A stretch of DNA of 29,027 nt, from positions 1 through 29,027 of the IMG/VR virus record IMGVR_UViG_3300032173_000026; one strand, written 5' to 3'. Below the pieces are notes generated by a model, which was not told the origin of the DNA, did no database searches, and saw nothing but the letters and a program-made list of their open reading frames with translations. Of this stretch, positions 5,382 through 12,578 are shown piece by piece. The position numbers and the translations under genes were made by a program. This DNA comes from a virus. Each line of letters starts with the position of its first letter. Within the stretch, counting starts at the first letter, position 1.

Positions 5382-5470
5382 GATGAATTCCACCATGCTT
5401 ATTTTGGAGTGAATTAATTGCAGTATTTTACTATGTTTTAAAACGCCGTGACGGCGCAGGAGTTTTAACG

Positions 5471-5842
5471 ATGGAATTCACCGCGCAAAAAGATCGCACC
5501 AACAAAAATAGCGTGCCGCAGCTATCAAGCGCTGGCGCATCTCACATCACCGACGCAGTTTATCTGCAAAATTATTCGCAAGTTAATTTTGCAATTAGCG
5601 GCGCAGGGGCGCAATCTGCCGCTCTAACTGTTGACACAATATCTGGCGCGGCAATCTATGATGTTTGGTCAGACGTTGATTGCTATATCAAAATCGCAAC
5701 CACTGCAAGTAATGTCACAACTGCCACTGGCTACCTGCTACGTGCTGGCAACAGTGTTGCAATCATCGTTCCAACCGATAGCAAAATAGGCGCAATCACA
5801 TCCGGCGCTGCTGGCACTATTTCATATCACAGGGTGGCATAA
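5471..5842 (+). CDS. Small virion-associated protein (probable, 123 aa)
   Basis: This Thr/Ser/Ala-rich, beta-type small protein has no signal peptide or charged clusters. Its middle (YDVWSDVDCYIKIATT) and end (GYLLRAGNSVAIIVPTDSKIGAITSGAAGTISYHRVA) resemble small phage structural proteins, with a beta-sandwich pattern, that lie beside portal or capsid genes and may decorate the head or attach to fibres. The exact role is unknown. The start is supported by GGAG eight bases upstream. Its stop overlaps the next start by one base (TAATG), so the two are translationally coupled. It marks the start of the continuous + strand structural block. Confidence 0.65.
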   Translation: MEFTAQKDRTNKNSVPQLSSAGASHITDAVYLQNYSQVNFAISGAGAQSAALTVDTISGAAIYDVWSDVDCYIKIATTASNVTTATGYLLRAGNSVAIIVPTDSKIGAITSGAAGTISYHRVA

Positions 5843-7041
5843 TGCGCGCCCGGCAAATAAATGTAGCAACAGCAGCAATCAATAGCGGAACAATCGACGG
5901 TGCCACAATCGGAGCTACAACGCCAGCAGCAGGCACATTCACAACCGTAAACAAAATAATATTCACGCAGCCAGCTGCAAGCGCAACACTGACCATATTA
6001 AATGGCAAGACGGCAACTTTTAGCAATACCTTGACGCTCGCAGGGACAGACAGTACAACGATGACGTTCCCGACGACATCTGCAACGATTGCGCGCACCG
6101 ATGCGGCAAATGCCTTTACTGGAAACCAGTCAATGTCTGGTTTTGTTGCGATTGGAACCACACCAAGCACTACCAGAACCCTGTATGTCGCCAAATCCAA
6201 CACTGGCGGAACAACAGCCGTTGGCGTGCGAAGCGATGGTACATTTCAATCAGATGTTACATCTGTTGGAAAACTGTTTCAGGCTGTCACCGCAACGCAA
6301 GCAACAACATTCACACTTGCTGATTTGACAGCGTTTTCAGCGGAGCAGGGCGGGATTGGATCGGGATCGACGGTAACGAACCAATATGGATTTTCGGCGC
6401 AAAGTTCGCTGACTGGCGGGGCGAATAATTACGGCTTTTACAGTAATATTTCCAGCGCATCGGCGAGGTGGAATTTTTTTGCAAATGGAACCGCAAACAA
6501 TGCATTTGCAGGTAATACACGCTTTGGCGGCACCACTGCGCCAACAGTTGCGATTGATGTTACCGGGGCTGTTTTGGTATCTGGCACTATCACTCCATCT
6601 GGCGGCATTGTCGGCACCACTGCCGGGGGCGATGCGACAGCGGGGAATGTCGGCGAATACCTGAGCGCATCTCTTGCGGTCGGTTCGGCTACGTCATTAA
6701 CTACTGCAACAGCAAAAACAGTTATAAATTTATCTCTAACCGCTGGTGATTGGGATATAACGGGTGTAATTAACTTCATTCCTGCTGCGTCAACAAATAC
6801 CACCCTCCTTTTTATGGGAACATCAACCACAGACAACACAATAGGCGCAGACAATAGCTATGCATCAAACGCTTATCCCGTAAGCGGCAATGTAACCACA
6901 TCAGGGCACTATAGAAAAAATGTACCAACGGTAAGAGTTAATATATCCAGCACTACAACAATTTATCTGATTGCACAAGCAACATTCACGGTTAGTACAA
7001 TGACGGCATACGGCACCATTTGCGCCAGAAGGGCGCGGTAA
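5842..7041 (+). CDS. Fibre-like structural protein (399 aa)
   Basis: The protein is Thr/Ala/Ser/Gly-rich with repeated short strand-turn patterns, typical of trimeric phage fibres. Residues 10-35 (INSGTIDGATIGATTPAAGTFTT) are a common fibre/adhesin repeat. Residues 36-73 match residues 89-126 of the tail fibre at 17449-20007 in 24 of 38 positions by eye, so both share a domain. The C-terminal part (about 275-399) is a compact beta-rich region (LSLTAGDWDITGVINFIP...TTIYLIAQATF) like a receptor-binding or head-fibre tip. Its position before the portal gene is unusual for a tail fibre, so a head fibre is also possible. It is coupled at both ends by one-base TAATG overlaps. Confidence 0.7.
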   Translation: MRARQINVATAAINSGTIDGATIGATTPAAGTFTTVNKIIFTQPAASATLTILNGKTATFSNTLTLAGTDSTTMTFPTTSATIARTDAANAFTGNQSMSGFVAIGTTPSTTRTLYVAKSNTGGTTAVGVRSDGTFQSDVTSVGKLFQAVTATQATTFTLADLTAFSAEQGGIGSGSTVTNQYGFSAQSSLTGGANNYGFYSNISSASARWNFFANGTANNAFAGNTRFGGTTAPTVAIDVTGAVLVSGTITPSGGIVGTTAGGDATAGNVGEYLSASLAVGSATSLTTATAKTVINLSLTAGDWDITGVINFIPAASTNTTLLFMGTSTTDNTIGADNSYASNAYPVSGNVTTSGHYRKNVPTVRVNISSTTTIYLIAQATFTVSTMTAYGTICARRAR

Positions 7042-9236
7042 TGGGTCTCGCACCTAAACGTAGCAGCGATTGGGTGGTGCGCGTCCAATCATTATCAACC
7101 TCCCTCGTCGAAAAACGCACTGAAGCAATTAACGGGCGCAAAGGTTCCGGCATTGAAACGCAATGGGATGAGGACACGGCCTACTTAGCTGGCGAGAATT
7201 CGATGGAAAGCATTTCAACGATGATGAAGCCGTCGTCACCTGACGGGTCTTTTACCATGGCCCATAGTGATTCTATAGGCGATACCTGCTCAACCGCGTT
7301 TTTAAATATCACGCAGCCCTATGCTGCTGCTGCATCAGCGCGCATCAGCGATATGCTACTTCCTAACGACGATAGAAATTGGGCATTGCGCGAAACCCCC
7401 ATGGCTGATCTTGCATGGCCGCAGTTGCCAGGTGGACAGTCAGTCGCTCAAGCCATGCCGCCAACACCGCAGCCACAATGTGCGCGGGAAGTGACTGCTG
7501 ATGAAGAGCGCACGCAGGATGAGGCAAGCGACTTAGCTAGGCGCGCAACAAAAGTCATTGATGATTGGTTGGTGGAGGGCAAATGGCATCCAGCGGTGAG
7601 GCGCGTCATTGAATCAGCTGCTGGAATGGGAACTGGCATACTAAAGGGGCCATCACCCATCTATAAGCAATCAACGTCTGCGCAGAAAAAAAAAGATGGC
7701 GTGTGGAAGTTGAAAATTGAGCAGAAATTAATACCATCATCGGCGTGTGTAAGTTTATGGAACTTTTACCCTGACCCGGCATGTGGTAATAATATTCAGA
7801 ACGGCGAATATGTTTTCGAGCGATCGAGAATATCTCCGCGTCAATTATCAGAACTTTGCAATCAAGGTGAAAATTATATTGCTGAAATGATAAATGCTTG
7901 CATTGATGAAGGTCCGATGGATGCAATCAGTGGAAATAAAAAGTCAGGCAAACAGCAATTCGATATGTGGGAATATTACGGTTTTCTTGATCGTGATGAG
8001 CTTGAATTAATCGGTTGCAATTGCGATTCAATTGATGATGACGTAAAAGATGTTCCTGCCATTATTGTGATGGTTAATAGTCGCGTAATAAAAGTGGCGC
8101 TATCACCGCTAGATAGCGGCGAGTTTCCATACGATATAATGGTATGGCAGGAGATGTCTGATTTCTGGGCTGGCATCGGCATTGCGCATCAAATCCGTAC
8201 CTGCCAAAAAGGCGTCAATGCTGGCGTGCGTAACATGATGGACAATGCTGGACTTTCTGCGGGGCCGCAAATTATCATTGACCAATCTCAAATTGAGCCG
8301 CTCGATGGTGAGTGGGCGCTATCTCCGCGCAAAGTTTGGCTGAGCAGGCCAAACGCGCAAGGGATTAATGTTGGCGAGGCTTTCAAAATAATCTCAATTG
8401 AAACGCGGCAAATTGAATTGCTCAACATTATTACATTCTGGCTTACTCGCGCGGATGAAGTTACCGGACTTCCTCAGCTATTAAGAGGGCAGCAAAGTAA
8501 TATAAGCGAAACGCTCGGCGGGATGAACTTGCGACAAAATAATGGAACGTCTGTAATGCGGCGCATCGTACATGCCTTTGATGATAGGATTACAGAGCCG
8601 CACATCTCACGCTATTACGAATGGCTGCTGATGCATGGTCCTGACGATGCCAAGGGTGATTTACAGATTGATGCACGTGGCTCTTCGGCGCTGCAAGAGC
8701 GTGATATGCAAAGCCAGGTTATGCAACAAATGCTTGGGGCATCACTCAATCCGTCGTATCAAGTCGATCCAGCAAAGCTTATGGCTGAATTTTTAAAGTC
8801 AATGCGGTTTGATCCTAAACGGCTGACTATCGACCCGCAAAAACTTGCTTCTATGGCACCGCCAGCGCCTCCACCTGACCCGCGCTTACAAGTTGCGCAG
8901 ATGTCTTCACAGGATAAGGAAAAGGCCATGATGGCCGCAGCAAATGAACACAAATTGCAATTAGCATTTGCTGCCGATCAAGCGGAGCGAGATAGACAGC
9001 AAGAGCTTGTCATGGTTCAGTTTGAAAAAGAATCTGGTCAGGTAGGCATGGGCGTTGATAGAAAAAATGTAGAGGATGGATTAAGAACAAAAATTGCAAT
9101 TGAGACAATGAAATTGCAATTGCAAAAAGAACTATCTGAAAAGGCTGCGCTTGCTAATGCGAAAACTCCCGATGTTACAACGCCACCTTCTGAGCCAGAA
9201 GGACGGGCTAACGCAGGGGAGGCATATCAAGCATGA
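7041..9236 (+). CDS. Portal protein (podovirus head-tail connector type)
   Basis: This protein forms the dodecameric ring at the unique capsid vertex through which DNA is packaged and ejected. At 731 aa it fits podovirus portals. Supporting segments include the early SDSIGDTCSTAFLNITQPYA and SARISDMLLPNDDRNWAL (about residues 75-115), a central YPDPACG and the later GLPQLLRGQQSNISETLGG followed by DDRITEPHISRYYEW, typical of the wing-to-stem region of this family. The C-terminal 130 residues are Gln/Lys/Ala-rich and helical, matching a barrel or internal tail. I place the start at ATG 7041, which overlaps the preceding stop as TAATG, rather than at an upstream in-frame codon at 7020. The next gene starts inside its stop codon (ATGA). 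Confidence 0.88.
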   Translation: MGLAPKRSSDWVVRVQSLSTSLVEKRTEAINGRKGSGIETQWDEDTAYLAGENSMESISTMMKPSSPDGSFTMAHSDSIGDTCSTAFLNITQPYAAAASARISDMLLPNDDRNWALRETPMADLAWPQLPGGQSVAQAMPPTPQPQCAREVTADEERTQDEASDLARRATKVIDDWLVEGKWHPAVRRVIESAAGMGTGILKGPSPIYKQSTSAQKKKDGVWKLKIEQKLIPSSACVSLWNFYPDPACGNNIQNGEYVFERSRISPRQLSELCNQGENYIAEMINACIDEGPMDAISGNKKSGKQQFDMWEYYGFLDRDELELIGCNCDSIDDDVKDVPAIIVMVNSRVIKVALSPLDSGEFPYDIMVWQEMSDFWAGIGIAHQIRTCQKGVNAGVRNMMDNAGLSAGPQIIIDQSQIEPLDGEWALSPRKVWLSRPNAQGINVGEAFKIISIETRQIELLNIITFWLTRADEVTGLPQLLRGQQSNISETLGGMNLRQNNGTSVMRRIVHAFDDRITEPHISRYYEWLLMHGPDDAKGDLQIDARGSSALQERDMQSQVMQQMLGASLNPSYQVDPAKLMAEFLKSMRFDPKRLTIDPQKLASMAPPAPPPDPRLQVAQMSSQDKEKAMMAAANEHKLQLAFAADQAERDRQQELVMVQFEKESGQVGMGVDRKNVEDGLRTKIAIETMKLQLQKELSEKAALANAKTPDVTTPPSEPEGRANAGEAYQA

Positions 9237-9442
9237 ACATGACCCGGAATGAAGATTTTAATTCGCCTACATGGCGTAGGTTAAAAGAATATTGCAGCGT
9301 GCGAATGCATGATTTACACGTGCAATTGGAAGGTGATTTGACCCCTGACGCAACGGCAAAGGTTCGGGGTCGAATTATGGAATTGAAATTAATTTTGACG
9401 CTCGATCAACCAGTGCCGAAATTGCCAGCGAAGACGAAATAA
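9233..9442 (+). CDS. Small conserved-type protein between portal and scaffold (69 aa)
   Basis: This 69-aa, largely helical, charged protein (WRRLKEYCSVRMHDLHVQLEGDLTP, then RGRIMELKLILTL) has no catalytic motif. Small helical proteins of this kind are common between portal and scaffold genes in podovirus head modules; their role is generally unassigned. Its ATG overlaps the portal stop (ATGA) and a second methionine follows at codon 3. Two bases separate its stop from the next start, so all three genes are probably translated together. Confidence 0.7.
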   Translation: MNMTRNEDFNSPTWRRLKEYCSVRMHDLHVQLEGDLTPDATAKVRGRIMELKLILTLDQPVPKLPAKTK

Positions 9443-9444
9443 TC

Positions 9445-10347
9445 ATGGCTACCGATAACCAGCAGGATAACAGCAAGCAAGCAACACAAGCAACACAAGC
9501 CGCATTTGATGGCGTTACAATGATGACGGAAGCGCCAAGCGCCACACTGCCTGCCATTGACAATGCCGCTAAAGCGACGACGCAAGCCGAGGCCGCGCCA
9601 AAGCAAGCGAGTGCCAAGCCAGCAGTTAAGCAAGACTGGGAAATCAAGATTGAAAAGATGCAAGCCGATCATGCGAAGGCACTGGAAACAGCGCAAAAGA
9701 ATGCGGCGAAAGCGAACGGTCAATATGGAGCCACGAAGCAACGGTTAGATAAGTTGCTAGCAGAACAAGCGGCAATTGAAGCTGATGCGAGTAAGAAGAA
9801 GTCGGATGCACGCGCTGCCACATGGCAGGAGTTTTCAGGTAACTTCCCAGAGTTTGCGGAGCCAATGGAAGCGCGTCACGCAGAAATTGAAGCAAAGATT
9901 CAGCAGCTTGAAATGCAGCTTGGGAGCAAAATACAACACAAAGCAAGTGCCGACGAGCCGCCAGTAGACAGCTCGCCTGACATTGAAAGTCAAGTTACGC
10001 AAAAAGTTTCAGTTCAGCTATTCGCAAAATTACACCCCGACGCAAAAAAGCACGCATGGTCTGTAACTGAGAACGGCGAGAGTGTACAGAAGTATTCGCC
10101 TGAGTTTCAGCAATGGCTAAGCACTTTGCCTGAAGATGAGCAGCAAGAAACTACCGAATCGTGGGACGCAGCATTTGTTTCACATCAATTCACAAAATTT
10201 GAAATATGGAACGGCGCACGCACAAGCGGCGCTGTAAAACAAAAGTTTGCGTCACAGCAGCGCGTTCAAGGAGCAGTACTTCCGAGTGCGTCAAAGGCAC
10301 CTGTAAGTAGTGCACTAACGCCGCAACAGGCTTTTGACGCGGCATAA
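9445..10347 (+). CDS. Capsid scaffolding protein
   Basis: The protein would guide assembly of the prohead shell and then leave or be degraded. At 300 aa it is highly charged, Ala/Lys/Gln/Glu-rich and predicted mostly helical, with a disordered Ala/Thr N-terminus (1-65) and long coiled-coil-like stretches at about 65-130 (EKMQADHAKALETAQKNAAK, then DKLLAEQAAIEADASKKK) and 135-175 (EARHAEIEAKIQQLEMQLG). A more folded C-terminal part follows. Position between portal and major capsid genes, composition and length all fit a scaffold. No protease motif is visible, so no fused maturation protease is evident. There is no strong ribosome site at the ATG; coupling with the upstream gene, whose stop lies 2 bases away, is likely. 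Confidence 0.8.
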   Translation: MATDNQQDNSKQATQATQAAFDGVTMMTEAPSATLPAIDNAAKATTQAEAAPKQASAKPAVKQDWEIKIEKMQADHAKALETAQKNAAKANGQYGATKQRLDKLLAEQAAIEADASKKKSDARAATWQEFSGNFPEFAEPMEARHAEIEAKIQQLEMQLGSKIQHKASADEPPVDSSPDIESQVTQKVSVQLFAKLHPDAKKHAWSVTENGESVQKYSPEFQQWLSTLPEDEQQETTESWDAAFVSHQFTKFEIWNGARTSGAVKQKFASQQRVQGAVLPSASKAPVSSALTPQQAFDAA

Positions 10348-10365
10348 CTAAAAAGGATTATCATC

Positions 10366-11403
10366 ATGGCTATCCATAGCTATTCCACCGTAACACCTCG
10401 CGTGGCCGCAATTCGTGGCCGCGTTATCAAAGCGGCCATTCCGCAAATGTCTGTAGGCATTTCTGGCAAACAGGAAAAAATGACAGATGGCAGATCTGAT
10501 ACGATTATTTTTGCATCTTACTTGCCAATTGGCGCAACAACGGCTAGCCCAAATACGTGGAGCATGACCCCCGCCGATTACGAACTACAAGAGGGCATGA
10601 CGCCGGATTCTCGCGCACTCAACCGCCGTGATATTCCTGTAACGCTCAAAGAATACGGCATTTTGTACCAGTATTCAAGCAAGCAAGAGCAAATGGGTGA
10701 AGACAATATTCCAGATGAAATGAAGCAGCAGGCAGGGCAGGCAATGGGTTTGCTGATTGAAAAAATCCAATGCGGCGTATTGCGCACATGCACGAATCAA
10801 TATTTTGCTGGCGGCTCGTCGCGTGCGACCGTGGCAAAGCCAATCAGCATTAACCTGGTTCGCCTCATTGTCGAAAATTTGCAAAATAATCGGGCGATGG
10901 AAATCACCAAGGTTTTATCTGCCTCGCAAAGTTACGCGACGCAGCCCGTAAATGGGGGGTATCTCGTTTTCGGCAATGTTGGACTTGCTGCTGACATTAG
11001 AGATATTCCGCACTTTATCGATGTTAAAGAATATGCCAGTGGGTCGGCAGTCCACGCAAAAGAGATTGGTGCCGTTGAGCAGTTCCGTTTTATTCTGACT
11101 CCAGAAATTGACAAGTTCATTGATTCTGGCGCGGCAGTTGGGGCTACCGGCTTAACCAGTACCAGCGGTACGTTGATCGATGTTTATCAATTTTTCGTTA
11201 TTGCTGAAAACGCATGGGCTGACATTGCAACTCGTGGCGTAAATGGCATCGAAGAACACGAGGTCGCGCCGAATAAGAAAGATCATGCCGACCCGATGGG
11301 TCGTCGTGGCTTTTTCGGTTGCTCATTTTGGAGTGCGCCATTTATCCAAAACGATGGGTGGATGGCAGTTGGCAATGTTGGCATTACAAATAAAACCGCG
11401 TAA
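10366..11403 (+). CDS. Major capsid protein, N4-gp56 type
   Basis: This is the main shell protein. At 345 aa it matches the N4-gp56-like major capsid family (HK97 fold). Recognisable features are the segment LQEGMTPDSRALNRRDIPVTLKEYG (about residues 65-90, shown broken here by family comparison: EGMTP then DIPVTL), a helix with the glycine-rich QAGQAMGLLIEKIQCG, the central GGYLVFGNVGLAADIRDIPHFIDV and the C-terminal FVIAENAWADIATRG with the final GRRGFFGCSFWSA. AAGGA lies eight bases before the ATG, one of the best ribosome sites in the block, as expected for the most abundant protein. It follows the scaffold gene directly. Confidence 0.9.
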   Translation: MAIHSYSTVTPRVAAIRGRVIKAAIPQMSVGISGKQEKMTDGRSDTIIFASYLPIGATTASPNTWSMTPADYELQEGMTPDSRALNRRDIPVTLKEYGILYQYSSKQEQMGEDNIPDEMKQQAGQAMGLLIEKIQCGVLRTCTNQYFAGGSSRATVAKPISINLVRLIVENLQNNRAMEITKVLSASQSYATQPVNGGYLVFGNVGLAADIRDIPHFIDVKEYASGSAVHAKEIGAVEQFRFILTPEIDKFIDSGAAVGATGLTSTSGTLIDVYQFFVIAENAWADIATRGVNGIEEHEVAPNKKDHADPMGRRGFFGCSFWSAPFIQNDGWMAVGNVGITNKTA

Positions 11404-11418
11404 TCGAAAGGAAACATT

Positions 11419-11907
11419 ATGACCGCTCAAAACAATACAATTGATGTTCGTTGCCACACGCATCCTGCGCTTGTAACTGGTACAACTGCAAGCTACACAA
11501 CAACTGTAACGGTTGTTGGTGTGATAAATGGTAAATTTGTTACCGGGCTTACTGCACAAACAAATGCTGCGCTGCCAACTACCGACGTTAATACATCGGC
11601 GGCATTTCTCGGGCTGTTGCGTAGTCAGGGAACTGTGCTTGTGTGGGGGCAAAATGCAGCAGGCACAACACAAATTGCACAAGGCACGATTGAAGACTTG
11701 GACACGGCTGGCAACTTTATTAATGCGCCACAATTCCCATCAATCCCAGACACCATGATGCCGTTTTCTTATCAGGTGCTAAAGGCTGGAGTCACTGCGT
11801 CGGCTACAGTGAAACTTGTTCCGGGTGTGGATGCATGGGCAGCAACAGGATACACGAATGCTATTGTGCCAATTGCCACACTGCCAGTCCGCCCACAAGT
11901 TGCATAA
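11419..11907 (+). CDS. Capsid-adjacent structural protein (162 aa)
   Basis: This beta-rich, Thr/Ala/Val-rich protein lies immediately downstream of the major capsid gene (15-bp gap, GAAAGGAAAC ribosome site). It has few charges and no catalytic motif. Segments such as VTVVGVINGKFVTGLTAQ and VWGQNAAGTTQIAQGTIEDLD suggest a small all-beta fold. Proteins in this position often decorate or stabilise the capsid; that role is inferred from position and composition, not from a recognised family. Confidence 0.7.
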   Translation: MTAQNNTIDVRCHTHPALVTGTTASYTTTVTVVGVINGKFVTGLTAQTNAALPTTDVNTSAAFLGLLRSQGTVLVWGQNAAGTTQIAQGTIEDLDTAGNFINAPQFPSIPDTMMPFSYQVLKAGVTASATVKLVPGVDAWAATGYTNAIVPIATLPVRPQVA

Positions 11908-11919
11908 GGAGTGTGAAAA

Positions 11920-12570
11920 ATGAATGACGAAACACAAACGACAGAACCAAAGAAGAGCGCAAAGCGCGGCCCCAAGCCAGGGGCGCGGACAGCCGCAATC
12001 AACCCGGCGCAATACGCGGCTGACATGGGCGAAATCAAGGTCTTGATTGCAGATATGGCGGGGGTTATGAAAGGAATGCAACAAGCGATTAATAACCCCG
12101 TCATTATCCGAAAGGAACCCTATAGTGCTGAAATGCCAAATCAGGAGCAAATCTTATCTGCTCAGAACGGTGAATTTAAGGTGCTTAGTGAAGTTGGATT
12201 TGAAACTCAGGGTGACGTCAAAAACCCCGGCGTTGATAAGTACCACAAAGACTTAGCAATGCTCGAAGATGAGCTAACGGTTTACACCCCGGAAAATGAC
12301 GACCCAAAAGATACATGCTTTTCCGTTACCAATAACGGCAAGATGCAAATTTTTATTCGTGGACAAACGCAGCAAGTCAAGCGCAAATTTGTTGAGATGA
12401 TATTGCGCTTGCGCCAAAAAAAATATGAAAGTGTTGACAATCCAGACCGTGACGCGGAAGAAGCAAAGTTTCAGCGTATGACCTCTAACGTGCGCCATCG
12501 AATTGAAATTGTCAACGACCCAAGCCCACGCGGCAAGCAGTGGCGTGAACAATTGATTGGACAAAGATAA
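11920..12570 (+). CDS. Unknown phage protein with AT-hook-like N-terminus (216 aa)
   Basis: The basic N-terminus (PKKSAKRGPKPGAR, about residues 10-23) contains an RGPKPG AT-hook-like core, which could bind DNA. A helix follows (GEIKVLIADMAGVMKGMQQA), then a more ordered charged region (70-216) ending in a basic helix. No family is firmly recognised. It lies among virion genes (12 bp after the previous stop, AAGGAG ribosome site). A DNA-binding internal head protein is possible but unproven. Confidence 0.65.
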   Translation: MNDETQTTEPKKSAKRGPKPGARTAAINPAQYAADMGEIKVLIADMAGVMKGMQQAINNPVIIRKEPYSAEMPNQEQILSAQNGEFKVLSEVGFETQGDVKNPGVDKYHKDLAMLEDELTVYTPENDDPKDTCFSVTNNGKMQIFIRGQTQQVKRKFVEMILRLRQKKYESVDNPDRDAEEAKFQRMTSNVRHRIEIVNDPSPRGKQWREQLIGQR

Positions 12571-12578
12571 AAGGAAAA

